Source: Corynebacterium sp. UBA2622
GTDB taxonomy: Bacteria > Actinomycetota > Actinomycetes > Mycobacteriales > Mycobacteriaceae
DNA length: 39,609 bases
Direction: 5' to 3'
Assembly: GCF_002339505.1 (NCBI RefSeq)
Contig: NZ_DDJO01000017.1
Location: 1 to 39,609 of the forward strand
Shown here: in pieces, positions 28,425-36,950 of the stretch
Layout: the number at the start of each line of letters is the position of its first letter
Position numbering within the stretch: position 1 is the first letter of the stretch
Position numbers and translations under genes: made by a program
The notes under the pieces: generated by a model
The model's database searches: none
Told to the model about the DNA's origin: nothing
Seen by the model: the letters and a program-made list of their open reading frames with translations, nothing else

Positions 28425-29588
28425 GTGACCCAACAGCAGACCTTCCCCGCCCTCCGCCTGGCCGCGATGAGCTTCGCGGCCTTCGTGTACGTCACCTACG
28501 AGATGTTCGCCGTGGGCCTGATCACCCCGATGGCCGCGGATCTGGGGGTGACGGAGGGGAGGATCGGACTGCTGACGACGGCCTACGCCGGCGTAGTCGC
28601 CCTCGTGACCATTCCGCTGGTGGCGTGGACGCGCGGGTGGGACCGCAAACCCGTCTTCACCGCGACGCTGTTCTTCCTGCTTGCCGGGGTGGCGCTCCAG
28701 GCGACGGCCGTGAACTACGCCATGCTCGCCGCGGCGCGCATCATCGCCGCGCTGACGCACGGGCTGTTCTGGTCGCTGGTCAATCCCATGGCGGCGCGCC
28801 TGGTGCCAGCGGGGCAGACGGGCAGGGCGATCGCTGTGGTCTCCCTGGGTTCAACCATGGCGCTGGTGCTCGGCTCGCCCGCCATGACCTTCATCGGCGG
28901 GCTGGCGGGGTGGAGGGTCTCCACCTGGGTGCTGGGGGCGGCGGTACTCGCTTCCCTGGCGCTGCTCGTTCCCACGCTGCCTTCCATGCCCGCCGTGGAG
29001 CCGGACACCGGAGCGGACGCGGGCCAGCGCCGCTCCGCGATGGTGTCCCTGGTGGTGTTCCTCACCCTGGCCGTGACCGCGGCCTTCACCACCTACACGT
29101 ACCTGGGGCTCATCATCGAGGTCACCTCCGGGCGCGGTCTGGTGGCGGCGGGGCTGTCGCTCTACGGGGTCTTCGGCATCCTCGGAGTGCTGCTCGCCGG
29201 CCGGCGCGTGGACGCCCGCATGCTGCGGCTCAACGCGTTCCCGCAGTTCATGATGATTGTGGCGGCCGCCGCAGGCCTGGCCGCGCTTGCCGCCTCCGGC
29301 CCGGCGGCGGTGGTGCTGACGCTGCTGCTCGTGGGGGTCTTCGGCATCGGCGAGGGGGCCCTGCCCACCGTGGCCACCACGCTCTTCCTCTTCGCCGGGC
29401 GCGCGAACCAGGACCGTGCCTCCGCGATCTACGTGGTCACCTTCCAGGTGGGCATCGCCGCCGGTTCCGCGCTCGGCGCCCTCGCGGTCGATTCCGGCCA
29501 CCTGCCGGGCACCCTCATCGCCTCAGCTATCCTCGCCGCCGCGGCAGGCGCCACGCTGGCGCTGTGGACGCGGCCGCTGCTGCGCTGA
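28425..29588 (+). CDS. MFS efflux transporter, DHA1/AraJ type
   Basis: A 387-aa, 12-helix transporter. The opening LRLAAMSFAAFVYVTYEMFAVGLITPMAADLGVTEGRIGLLTTAYAGVVALVTIPLVAWTRGWDRKPVF and RIIAALTHGLFWSLVNPMAARLVPAGQTGRAIAVVSLGSTMALVLGSP are typical of the AraJ/SotB-like sugar-efflux and drug-efflux group. Substrate not determinable. The start is GTG at 28425: TAGGTT (28413-28418) ends 6 nt before it and there is no Shine-Dalgarno, so the transcript is probably leaderless. The stop is 10 bp from the convergent FGGY kinase stop. Confidence 0.88.
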   Translation: MTQQQTFPALRLAAMSFAAFVYVTYEMFAVGLITPMAADLGVTEGRIGLLTTAYAGVVALVTIPLVAWTRGWDRKPVFTATLFFLLAGVALQATAVNYAMLAAARIIAALTHGLFWSLVNPMAARLVPAGQTGRAIAVVSLGSTMALVLGSPAMTFIGGLAGWRVSTWVLGAAVLASLALLVPTLPSMPAVEPDTGADAGQRRSAMVSLVVFLTLAVTAAFTTYTYLGLIIEVTSGRGLVAAGLSLYGVFGILGVLLAGRRVDARMLRLNAFPQFMMIVAAAAGLAALAASGPAAVVLTLLLVGVFGIGEGALPTVATTLFLFAGRANQDRASAIYVVTFQVGIAAGSALGALAVDSGHLPGTLIASAILAAAAGATLALWTRPLLR

Positions 29589-29598
29589 CGGGTCCCGG

Positions 29599-31086
29599 CT
29601 AGACGAGTTTGGCGTAGAACTCGCCGAAATCCACCCGCAGATTCTCGAAGTACCCCTGGTGCTCCGAGACCGGCTGCACGGCCTCGCCGAAGGGCGGCTC
29701 TGCCCGGGCACCGCCCGGCTCCAGCTGCTCCAGCGCGATGAGCGCGGTGCCGCGAAGGGTGGTGCGCTTCATCTCCAGGGGGACGACGGCCACGTCCGTG
29801 GCGTCGGCGAGGGGATAGAGCCACTCCGGGTAGTCCGCGGTGACGCGCCCGGAGGCCACCACCCGCTCGGGCTTCGCGCCGGCCTCCGTGAGCTGGTCCA
29901 GCACGCGGTCGTAGGAGAGCGCGATGCCGTCGATGATGCCGCGCCACAGCTCCAGCGGCCCCGTCGAATCCGTCACGCGCGTGAAGCTCGCCGTCGCGCC
30001 CGTCGCCCAGCCCGTGGCGCGCTCGCCCGAGAAGAAGGGCAGCACGAACGGCGCGTTGGACGGGGGAGTGCGCAGCATCTCCTCCAAGTCCCGCTTTTCG
30101 ACGCCCACCAGCACGTTCTCGGCCCACGTCACGGCGCGCCCGACGTCGTTGAGCGCCCCGCCGAGGATGGCGCTGTCGCGTGCGATGCGGTAGCACCACA
30201 GCCCGTGCGGGATTTCCTCCGGCACCTCGCGGACGATCACGCGCGCCGCGCCCGAGGTCGACGCCGCGACCGCCACGGCGGTCTCGTCGACCCCGCCGAC
30301 CCCGACGTTGGAGGCCCACCCGTCCGGCACGCAGTGGAACCAGGGAACGCGGATGAGCGCCTCCCACGGGGTGGATTCCGGCGTGGCGGGCTCGTCGGGG
30401 CAGCGCAGGGTTTGGAACATGCCGGCCGGGGTGCCGGCCGCGGCGAGGATGTCGGCGTCGAGCTCGCCGGTGTGCGCGTCACAGATGCCGGACCACGCGG
30501 CCATGGACACCGCAAGGCCCTCGATGCCCGCCAGGCGCATGTAGACGTACTCGCCGATGGTCATGACCTTGGCCGCCCGCTCCCACTCCGGCAGGGTCCG
30601 CGCCCAGAGCAGGCGCGACGGGTGGTAGCTCGGGTGCAGGCGCACGCCCGTGCGCTGGTGGTAGGTGGTCTCATCCACGCCCGTGCGCACCAGCTGCTCG
30701 ACAAACGAGCGGCTGCGTGAGTCCGCATAGGTCGCGCAGGGGGTCAGGGCGTCACCGTGGGCGTCGACAAGCAGGAAGCTGGAGGCGAAGGAGTCCATCG
30801 CGACGGCATTGATGGGGAGGTTCTCGCGGGCAGCGAGGTCGACGATCCCCGAGATGATTTCCCGGCATTCTTCGACGACCTGGTCGGCATCAATGGTGCT
30901 CTCGCCACCGGGGGAGACCCTGAACTCGTGGGCGACGCGCTGCTTGGAGCCCTTGACGGGGCACCCGGAGGCGTCGTAGAGCCCGCCGCGGCTGGCGGTG
31001 CTGCCCACGTCGAGGGCGAGGACGTACGGTCCGCGCGACTCACCGGGGCGGACGGACATCGTAGGCATTTTCCGTGCGGTGCTCAC
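29599..31086 (-). CDS. FGGY-family carbohydrate kinase
   Basis: A 495-aa sugar kinase. YVLALDVGSTASRGGLYD is the N-terminal phosphate-1 loop of the actin-like ATPase fold; INAVAMDSFASSFLLVDAHGDALTPCATYADSRS, VPWFHCVPDGWASNVGVGGVDETAVAVAASTSGAARV, FVLPFFSGERATGW and the closing RVVASGRVTADYPEWLYPLADATDVAVVPLEMKRTTLRGTALIALEQL follow the FGGY order. The gluconate/xylulose class is likely, but no sugar transporter, isomerase or regulator is adjacent to define the substrate. The start is placed at GTG 31086: TACACT (31095-31100, minus strand) lies 8 nt upstream; ATGs at 31068 and 31059 are alternatives. Confidence 0.86.
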   Translation of the reverse strand: MSTARKMPTMSVRPGESRGPYVLALDVGSTASRGGLYDASGCPVKGSKQRVAHEFRVSPGGESTIDADQVVEECREIISGIVDLAARENLPINAVAMDSFASSFLLVDAHGDALTPCATYADSRSRSFVEQLVRTGVDETTYHQRTGVRLHPSYHPSRLLWARTLPEWERAAKVMTIGEYVYMRLAGIEGLAVSMAAWSGICDAHTGELDADILAAAGTPAGMFQTLRCPDEPATPESTPWEALIRVPWFHCVPDGWASNVGVGGVDETAVAVAASTSGAARVIVREVPEEIPHGLWCYRIARDSAILGGALNDVGRAVTWAENVLVGVEKRDLEEMLRTPPSNAPFVLPFFSGERATGWATGATASFTRVTDSTGPLELWRGIIDGIALSYDRVLDQLTEAGAKPERVVASGRVTADYPEWLYPLADATDVAVVPLEMKRTTLRGTALIALEQLEPGGARAEPPFGEAVQPVSEHQGYFENLRVDFGEFYAKLV

Positions 31087-31164
31087 GCCTGCCCAGTGTA
31101 TCGGGGCGGTGCGGCGGTCCTTCCCGGGGCGTGGGGCGGCGGGGAACAGGCAGGCGGAGCAGCG

Positions 31165-31200
31165 AAAACGGCGGAAACCACCGGAAGGGGTTTCCGCCGT
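31165..31200 (-). terminator. Rho-independent terminator of the hrtBA-like operon
   Basis: On the minus strand, ACGGCGGAAACC pairs with GGTTTCCGCCGT across a 9-nt loop and is followed by TTTCG (four T including the stem end). It starts 14 bp after the ABC ATPase stop codon. Confidence 0.85.
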
Positions 31201-31213
31201 CGTGGCGCGGGGC

Positions 31214-31873
31214 TTACACGCGCGCGGGTTCGCGGAGGTTGGTGACGTGGCCGTCCTTGACCTCCACGACATCGTCCTCCGAGGAGATGAGGGAGCGGTC
31301 GTGGGTGACGAAGGCACCGGCGATGTTGTTCTCGGTCACCAGGTTGCGCAGGAGGGAGACGATCTCGTGGGAGCGGTCGGAGTCGAGAGCCGCGGTGGGC
31401 TCGTCGGCGAGGATGAGCGAGGGCTCGCCCATCAGCGCGCGGGCGATGCCGACGCGCTGGCGCTGACCGCCGGAGAGCTGCTGCATCTTGCGGTCCCCGA
31501 GGCCGCCGAGCCCCACGGTGTCCAGGAGGCGGTCGGCGCGGTCCCTGCGGGGCTTGATGCCGCGGATGTGGTCGGTGACCAGGAGCTGGTCGCGCACGTT
31601 GAGGGAGCCGATGAGGTTGGCCTGCTGGAAGATCATGCCGATCTTGTTCAGGCGCACCTCGTCGTTGACGCGCTCGCCGTCGACGGTGATCTCGCCGGAG
31701 TCGGGGGTGAGCAGGCCGGCGGCCGCCGAGAGCAGCGTGGACTTGCCGGAACCGGACTCGCCGACGATGAAGGTGAGCCGGCCGGGCTGCGCCTCGAAGT
31801 TGATGCTGTCGAGGGCGGTGAGGCGGTCCTCGCCGTCCGGGAAGGTGACGGTGACGTTGTTCATGGTGAGCAT
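31214..31873 (-). CDS. hrtA: ABC transporter ATP-binding protein, HrtA-like
   Basis: A 219-aa ATPase of the MacB/LolD type: Walker A GESGSGKS (38-45), Q-loop IFQQANLIGSLNVRDQLL, signature LSGGQ (133-137), Walker B LILADE (153-158), D-loop and H191. It powers the FtsX-like permease encoded directly upstream; the permease stop and this start are joined as TAAATG with no gap, so translation is coupled. A permease/ATPase pair divergent from a NarL-type two-component system is the layout of the haem exporter HrtBA with ChrSA in C. glutamicum and C. diphtheriae. That identity is inferred from architecture and permease resemblance; another MacB-like export substrate is possible. Confidence 0.82.
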   Translation of the reverse strand: MLTMNNVTVTFPDGEDRLTALDSINFEAQPGRLTFIVGESGSGKSTLLSAAAGLLTPDSGEITVDGERVNDEVRLNKIGMIFQQANLIGSLNVRDQLLVTDHIRGIKPRRDRADRLLDTVGLGGLGDRKMQQLSGGQRQRVGIARALMGEPSLILADEPTAALDSDRSHEIVSLLRNLVTENNIAGAFVTHDRSLISSEDDVVEVKDGHVTNLREPARV

Positions 31874-32845
31874 TTAGGCGATACCTCCGAGGGCGAGCTG
31901 CGGTTCAACGTTGGTGATGGAGCGGGTAGCCAGCCAGGCGCCCGCCATGCCGAGGACCCAGAGGATCAGCGGCGGACCGACGATGGAGAGGACGCTGAGG
32001 CTGAAGGGGGCGAACTTGGCGGCTGCGAGGCCCAGGCCGAGGGCGACGAGGGCACCGGCGGCGACACCGACGAGGAGGATGATGGCCGCCTGGCCAAGCG
32101 CGTCCTTACGCAGGTAGGAGTTCGAGGCGCCGATGGCCTTGAGGATGGCCAGGTCGCGGGTGCGCTGGATCGTCCACACAGTGAGAAAGGCGACGGTGAC
32201 CAGCGCGGCGATGGCGTAGAGAAAGCCCTGGATCATCTTCAGGGAACCCTGCTCGGACCCGTAGGCGGGGAGGCCGGAGAAGGACTTCTTCAGGGGCATG
32301 CCCGAATCGTCGGTGTTGAGCAGCACGGTTCCTTCGGCGTCGGTGTGCACCGCCTTCTGCCACGTCGCGGTGGGGACCCAGATGACGGGGGAGTGGGAGT
32401 AGTAGAGGTCGTCGGTAAGCGAGCCGACGCTAATCGACGCCCCGCCGATCGTCACCTCATCGCCCTCGCTGACCCCGAGGGCGCGGGAGGCGACGGCCGT
32501 GTCGCCGAGCTTCTCGCCGCCCGGGAGGACGGTGCCCTCCGGCAGGCCGAGCACCGCGACGGACTCGTCACTGCCGTCGGCCTTCTGCATGAGTGTCTGG
32601 CCGGTGCCGAGCGGGGTGGAGCCCTCGCGCGCATCGACGCGGGAGGTGGTGTACGACGGGTCACTCTGGTGCTGGAACGTCACCGACGTCGGGTCAAGCG
32701 CCTCGAGGGCGGACGTGTTTTGTTTACCAAGACCGGCGGTAAGCCCGGTGAGCATCACGACGAGCAGCGTGATGAGCCCGACCACGCCCACAATCAAGCT
32801 GAAGCGCCCCTTGGCGGCTGTGATTTCCCTGATTCCTACGAACAT
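31874..32845 (-). CDS. hrtB: FtsX-like ABC permease, HrtB-like
   Basis: A 323-aa permease with one N-terminal helix (FSLIVGVVGLITLLVVMLTGLTAGL), a ~180-residue extracytoplasmic domain (about 40-215) and three C-terminal helices (from LKMIQGFLYAIAALVTVAFLTVW), the FtsX/MacB topology. The opening MFVGIREITAAKGRFSLIVG...LTAGLGKQNTSALEAL resembles the corynebacterial HrtB haem exporter. RTRDLAILKAIGAS is the conserved cytoplasmic coupling loop contacting the ATPase. With HrtA it would remove toxic haem from the membrane. No Shine-Dalgarno; CACAAT lies 6 nt before the ATG and may be a poor -10, so a leaderless start is possible. Confidence 0.82.
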   Translation of the reverse strand: MFVGIREITAAKGRFSLIVGVVGLITLLVVMLTGLTAGLGKQNTSALEALDPTSVTFQHQSDPSYTTSRVDAREGSTPLGTGQTLMQKADGSDESVAVLGLPEGTVLPGGEKLGDTAVASRALGVSEGDEVTIGGASISVGSLTDDLYYSHSPVIWVPTATWQKAVHTDAEGTVLLNTDDSGMPLKKSFSGLPAYGSEQGSLKMIQGFLYAIAALVTVAFLTVWTIQRTRDLAILKAIGASNSYLRKDALGQAAIILLVGVAAGALVALGLGLAAAKFAPFSLSVLSIVGPPLILWVLGMAGAWLATRSITNVEPQLALGGIA

Positions 32846-32890
32846 GAGTCAATTGTGGCCCTGACCTGGGTCTGATCACATCGGGTGCGC

Positions 32891-32920
32891 GGTTGAACCT
32901 CCCGTCAACCGATCGGTTGA
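32891..32920. promoter_or_regulatory. Operator candidate between hrtB and chrS
   Basis: TCAACCGATCGGTTGA (32905-32920) is a perfect 16-bp palindrome; a third half-site GGTTGA lies at 32891-32896. The cluster is 46-71 bp from the hrtB start and 47-77 bp from the chrS start, suited to control both divergent genes. The response regulator encoded here is the natural candidate, though the palindrome form would equally suit a TetR-type protein. Confidence 0.5.
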
Positions 32921-32967
32921 TCGGGACCCCACCGGCAGGCGCGGACGCCCCGCTAGGTTGGGTAAGC

Positions 32968-34092
32968 GTGAAGCAAACCAGCCGCATCCTCATCTTTCTC
33001 CGCGTGAGCCTCCACGTGCTGGTGGCTCTTCTGCTCGCCATCGGCATAGCCGGTGTGTGGCGGACACCCGGCGTCCTGGCCCTGGCCGCCCTGTTCGCCG
33101 CGGTGTACATGGCCGGCACGGTGTGGCACAACGAGGGACGCCCCTACTCCCGGCGGCTGGCCTGGGTGTGGCTGGCGCTCGTGTGTGTGACGTGGGTGGC
33201 GCTGGCATCGCTCTCCCCGGTATTCGTGTGGCTGGAGTTCCCTCTGGTCATCCTCACCATCTACCTTTTGCCCATCGGCCCCGGCCTGGCGGTCTCGGCG
33301 CTCATCCTCGCCTTCACCCTCTCGATCACATGGCCGCTGAACGGCCCGGGGGGAATCATCGGGCCGAGCATCGGCACCGCCCTGGCGGTGTTCATCGTGC
33401 TGTCCTACAAGGCGCTGCGCGGCGAGGCGGAACACTACAAGGAGCTCGCCCACAAACTTCAGGCGGCGCAACTGGAACTGGCCGCCGCCGAGCACGAGGC
33501 CGGGGTGAGCCAGGAGCGCACCCGGCTCTCGCGCGAGGTGCACGACACGATGGCGCAGGGTCTGAGCTCGATCGTCCTGCTCGGCCGCGCGCTGGACAAG
33601 CAGATCACCGACGAGTCCGCGCGGCGCACCCTGGACATCATCCGGCAGACCGCGTCCGACAACCTCGCCGAAGCGCGGCGTTTCGTGGCGGTCAACGCAG
33701 GTCCGCGCGAACCGCTCCCGGACCGGCTGGCCGGCTTGGCGCGGTCGGCGGAGGAGCGGCAGCGGGCGTTGGGGGCGCAGCTGAGCGTGCGCGTCAGCGC
33801 CGCGGACGTGGCGGAACCGGCGGCGTCGATATGCGAGCGCGTGGTGCGCGAGGGTCTGAGCAACGTGGTGAAGCACGCCAACGCCACCGAGGCTGTGGTG
33901 ACCGTGGATATGCTGGGCGACGTCGTCACCGTCGATGTCTTCGACAACGGTCGCGGCATCAGCGGACCCGAGGGCTTCGGGCTGCGGGGGCTGCGGGCGC
34001 GCGTGGAGGAGGCGGGCGGCGAACTCTCGGTGGAGGGCAACGTCCTCGCCGCGACCATCCCCCTGAAGGAACCCCGAAGGAGCGCTGAATGA
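32968..34092 (+). CDS. chrS: Sensor histidine kinase, ChrS-like
   Basis: A 374-aa membrane sensor. Hydrophobic segments between residues 10 and 147 (about five or six helices) include SPVFVWLEFPLVILTIYLLPIG; a coiled linker (150-185) leads to the HisKA_3 box RLSREVHDTMAQGLS with phospho-accepting H192, and a HATPase_c domain with EGLSNVVKHANATEAVV, VDVFDNGRGI and GFGLRGLRARVEEAGG. It phosphorylates the response regulator overlapping its 3' end. In ChrS the membrane region senses haem; that ligand is inferred from the HrtBA-like neighbour. The start is GTG at 32968 with TAGGTT 8 nt upstream; an ATG at 32893 would run through the operator palindrome. Confidence 0.82.
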   Translation: MKQTSRILIFLRVSLHVLVALLLAIGIAGVWRTPGVLALAALFAAVYMAGTVWHNEGRPYSRRLAWVWLALVCVTWVALASLSPVFVWLEFPLVILTIYLLPIGPGLAVSALILAFTLSITWPLNGPGGIIGPSIGTALAVFIVLSYKALRGEAEHYKELAHKLQAAQLELAAAEHEAGVSQERTRLSREVHDTMAQGLSSIVLLGRALDKQITDESARRTLDIIRQTASDNLAEARRFVAVNAGPREPLPDRLAGLARSAEERQRALGAQLSVRVSAADVAEPAASICERVVREGLSNVVKHANATEAVVTVDMLGDVVTVDVFDNGRGISGPEGFGLRGLRARVEEAGGELSVEGNVLAATIPLKEPRRSAE

Positions 34093-34688
34093 TCCGCGTC
34101 ATGCTCATCGACGACCACCCCGTCGTCCGCGCCGGTCTGCGCGCCGTGCTCGACTCCTTCGGCGACATGGAGGTCGTCGCAGAGGGCGCGTCCGGTGACG
34201 TGGAGGTGCCGGGTGATGTGGACGTGGTGGTCACCGACATCCAGATGCCCGGCGCCGACGGCATCGAGGTCACGCGCCGCCTCGCGGCCGCGGGCGGGCC
34301 CCCGGTGCTCATCCTCACCACCTACGACACCCAGGCCGACGTCGTCGCCGCCGTGGAGGCCGGGGCGCTGGGTTACCTGCTCAAGGACGCCCCGGAGCAG
34401 GAGCTTCACGACGCCGTCGTGTCCGCCTCACGCCGCGAGCGCGTCCTCTCACCCCAGGTCGCGGGCGTGTTAGCCGAGCGGGTGATGCGCCCGGAGGAGG
34501 CCTTGTCCGCCCGCGAGATCGAGATCCTCCAGGCACTGCAGACCGGTGCCTCGAACCGGGAGATCGCCAAGCGGCTCTTCATCTCGGAGGCGACGGTGAA
34601 GACGCACCTCATCCACATCTACTCCAAGCTGGGCGTGGACAACCGCACGGCGGCCGTCGACAAGGCCCGCGAACGGCACATCATCTGA
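34089..34688 (+). CDS. chrA: NarL/LuxR-type response regulator, ChrA-like
   Basis: A 199-aa regulator. The receiver domain (1-118) has acidic pocket D8-D9, phospho-accepting D50 in VVVTDIQMPGADG, T-loop LILTTYD and K103-type lysine in LLKDAPEQEL; the C-terminal LuxR helix-turn-helix (about 138-199) reads LSAREIEILQALQTGASNREIAKRLFISEATVKTHLIHIYSKLGVDNRTAAV. Its ATG overlaps the kinase stop (ATGA), giving coupled translation and a fixed kinase/regulator ratio. It probably activates the divergent hrtBA-like exporter and may bind the TCAACC...GGTTGA sites between the two operons. Confidence 0.87.
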   Translation: MIRVMLIDDHPVVRAGLRAVLDSFGDMEVVAEGASGDVEVPGDVDVVVTDIQMPGADGIEVTRRLAAAGGPPVLILTTYDTQADVVAAVEAGALGYLLKDAPEQELHDAVVSASRRERVLSPQVAGVLAERVMRPEEALSAREIEILQALQTGASNREIAKRLFISEATVKTHLIHIYSKLGVDNRTAAVDKARERHII

Positions 34689-34707
34689 ACGCGGTTATCC
34701 TGGGGAC

Positions 34708-35616
34708 ATGGGCACAGTAACCGTAGTCGGCTCGATCAACGCAGACCTTTCCGTGCTGGTGGAACGCCACCCCCTGCCCGGTGAGACGCTCCTGGGCACC
34801 GACGGGGGAATCTCCGCCGGTGGAAAGGGCGCCAACCAGGCTGTGGCGGCGGCCCTGCTGGGGTCCGAGGTGCGCATGGTGGGCGCGGTTGGCGACGACG
34901 CTTACGCCGGTGCCGCGCTCGAGCACCTCCGCGCCTCCGGCGTGGACCTGCGCACCGTGGAGGTGGTCCCGGGGGCGAGCGGCCTGGCCGTCATCACCGT
35001 CTCCCACGACGGGGAGAACACGATCATCGTCGTGCCCGGTGCGAACTCGGCCGTGGACGGGGGCTACGTCGCGGGGCACTCCGACGTGGTCGCGGACGCC
35101 GACGTGGTCCTGCTGCAGGGCGAGATCCCGGCCAGCGGCTTCTCCGCCGCGGTGAAGGCGGCGACCGGGCGCGTGGTGGTCAACCTCGCCCCCGTGGTCC
35201 CGGTGCCGCTCGAGGACCTGCTCGAGGCCAACCCCCTGGTGGCCAACGAGCACGAGGCGGGCCTGGTCCTGGAGATGCTGGGCGCGCCCGTTGCGGCCGG
35301 GGCCTCGGAGGAGGAGATGGCGTCCGAACTGGTCAAACGCGGTTTCCCGTCGGTGGTGGTCACCCGCGGCGCGCGCGGGGCCGTGGTGGCCGACGGTGCG
35401 GACGGGGTCGTCGCCGTGGAGACGCCCGCCGTGGAGGCCGTGGACTCCACCGGCGCCGGCGACGCCTTCGTAGGGGCGCTGGTGCACCGGCTCGCGGAGG
35501 GCGACACCCTGCTCACGGCCGCGGAGTACGCGGCGCGCGTGGGCGCGTTCGCCGCCACCCGGCGCGGGGCGCAGACCTCCTACCCGAGCGCGGTGGACGG
35601 GCTGCCCACGGTCTGA
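34708..35616 (+). CDS. rbsK: Ribokinase
   Basis: A 302-aa PfkB-family kinase converting D-ribose to ribose 5-phosphate. VVGSINADLSVLVERHPLPGETLLG, the substrate loop GGKGANQAVAAALLG (38-52), VNLAP, NEHEA and the catalytic signature DSTGAGDAFVGAL (246-258, base D252) are all present and match RbsK better than fructokinases. No ribose transporter or RbsR repressor is adjacent. TATCCT (34696-34701) ends 6 nt before the ATG and no Shine-Dalgarno is present, suggesting a leaderless mRNA. It is followed by the second copy of the long inverted-repeat element. Confidence 0.92.
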   Translation: MGTVTVVGSINADLSVLVERHPLPGETLLGTDGGISAGGKGANQAVAAALLGSEVRMVGAVGDDAYAGAALEHLRASGVDLRTVEVVPGASGLAVITVSHDGENTIIVVPGANSAVDGGYVAGHSDVVADADVVLLQGEIPASGFSAAVKAATGRVVVNLAPVVPVPLEDLLEANPLVANEHEAGLVLEMLGAPVAAGASEEEMASELVKRGFPSVVVTRGARGAVVADGADGVVAVETPAVEAVDSTGAGDAFVGALVHRLAEGDTLLTAAEYAARVGAFAATRRGAQTSYPSAVDGLPTV

Positions 35617-35642
35617 GGCTTGTTGTCGGGTGCCTTTCCGCG

Positions 35643-35735
35643 CAAATGAGCGCCCATAAATGCGCGCCAGTCTGGTGAATCCGAAGTGCCGAACAAAAAC
35701 CACCAGACTGGCGCTCATTTATGGGCGCTCATTTG
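35643..35735. repeat. Long inverted-repeat element, copy 2
   Basis: Arms 35643-35676 and 35702-35735 (34 nt each) pair at 33 positions around a 25-nt spacer, nearly perfect. Each arm has two AAATGAGCGCC-type units (one changed to AAATGCGCGCC) and the AGTCTGGT core, as in copy 1 at 9343-9440; the spacer is unrelated to copy 1. It lies between the convergent rbsK and MFS genes and its right end supplies the MFS stop codon. Confidence 0.9.
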
Positions 35736-36928
35736 GAATCATCCCCCGTCAGCACCGTCACCGCCACCAGGGCCACCGCCGCGCACCCCATGACCGACAG
35801 CGACATGGTCTGTATGTGGTTCGCCCCCAGACCAACGACCGGGGCCGCGGTGCCGCCGACGACGAACTGGAAGAACCCCATCGCCCCGTTGCCCGCCCCG
35901 GAGCCGATGTCCCGGATGGTTTCCACGCCCAGGGAGGTCGCGTTGGCCACGATGAACCCGGCCATGAGCGAAAGCAGCGCCAGCACCGGCACCACCAGCA
36001 CCAGCGGTGGGTGCCCCTGGGACAGCGCGAACAGCCCGATGCCCGCGAGCAGGTCCACCGCCAGCGCGGCGCGCAGCAGCGAGCGGGGGTGGAAGCGCCC
36101 CACCGCACGCATGTTCACCGCGTTGGAGAGGGGGATGAGCAGCGCCATCGAGCCGAAGAGCACGGCGTAGAGGGTGGGGGAGGCCCCAAGCTGGGACTGC
36201 AGGACCAGCGGCGACGCAGAGATGTAGGAGAACAGTGAACCGAAGCCGAGGCCGGAGGCGAGCATGTAGCCGATGAAGGCGGGGCGGCGCAGGCAGCGGC
36301 CGATGCGGGGGAAGAGGCCCCGGAGCGCGCGGTCGGAGCGTCGGGAAGCGGGGAGCGTCTCCCTGAGAACGGTGAGCCCGATGAAGAACTGGGCCACGTT
36401 GATGATGGCGAGGACCCAGAACACACCCCGCCACCCGAAGGCGGGCAGGAGGATGCCGCCCAGGACGGGGGCGATGGTGGGGGCAAAGCCCGTGATCGCC
36501 ATCAGCCCGGAGAAGGCGCGCGCGGCGGCGCGTCCACACGCGACGTCGGGGATGACCGCCCTGGCCACCACCATCGCCGTGCCGCCGGCCAGCCCCTCGA
36601 CAAGGCGGGCGGCGATGAGCAGGTGGATCGTGGGAGCCACCGCGCAGAGCACCGAGGCGACGAGGAACACCGCGGAGGAGACGAGGATGGGCTGTTTGCG
36701 GCCGGTGGAGTCGGAGATGGCGCCGAACAGCAAGTTGCCCACCGCCATCCCCACCATGAAGGCGGTGATGGTCAGCTGCGCCATGGCCGGGGTCGTGCCG
36801 AGGTCCTCGGTGAGGGCGGGCAGGCCGGGCAGGTACATGTCGATGCCCAGGGGAGCGGCGGCGGTCAGCAGGGCGAGGGCGAGGAGGAGCCCACCGGAAA
36901 GGGTGTTCACCTGTCCATTCGTAGCCAT
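35729..36928 (-). CDS. Bcr/CflA-type MFS drug exporter
   Basis: A 399-aa, 12-helix proton-driven exporter. LLTAAAPLGIDMYLPGLPALTEDLGTTPAMAQLTITAFMVGMAVGNLLFGAISDSTGRKQPIL is the family opening with its helix-1 IDMYLP and A-motif; RLVEGLAGGTAMVVARAVIPDVACGRAAARAFSGLMAITGFAPTIAPVLGGIL is the helix 4-5 region. Small drugs or metabolites are plausible substrates. The start is uncertain: ATG 36928 (MATNGQVN) and ATG 36949 both lack a Shine-Dalgarno. The last codons and stop (SK-TGA) are made of the end of the inverted-repeat element. Divergent from the pirin gene across 45 bp. Confidence 0.88.
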   Translation of the reverse strand: MATNGQVNTLSGGLLLALALLTAAAPLGIDMYLPGLPALTEDLGTTPAMAQLTITAFMVGMAVGNLLFGAISDSTGRKQPILVSSAVFLVASVLCAVAPTIHLLIAARLVEGLAGGTAMVVARAVIPDVACGRAAARAFSGLMAITGFAPTIAPVLGGILLPAFGWRGVFWVLAIINVAQFFIGLTVLRETLPASRRSDRALRGLFPRIGRCLRRPAFIGYMLASGLGFGSLFSYISASPLVLQSQLGASPTLYAVLFGSMALLIPLSNAVNMRAVGRFHPRSLLRAALAVDLLAGIGLFALSQGHPPLVLVVPVLALLSLMAGFIVANATSLGVETIRDIGSGAGNGAMGFFQFVVGGTAAPVVGLGANHIQTMSLSVMGCAAVALVAVTVLTGDDSK

Positions 36929-36950
36929 GCCAACAACCAAAGGCAACATG

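Noticed and set aside
30998..32875. 625-aa open frame on the plus strand
   Set aside because: Antisense of the ABC ATPase and permease genes; acidic Gly/Val-rich sequence with no recognisable fold.
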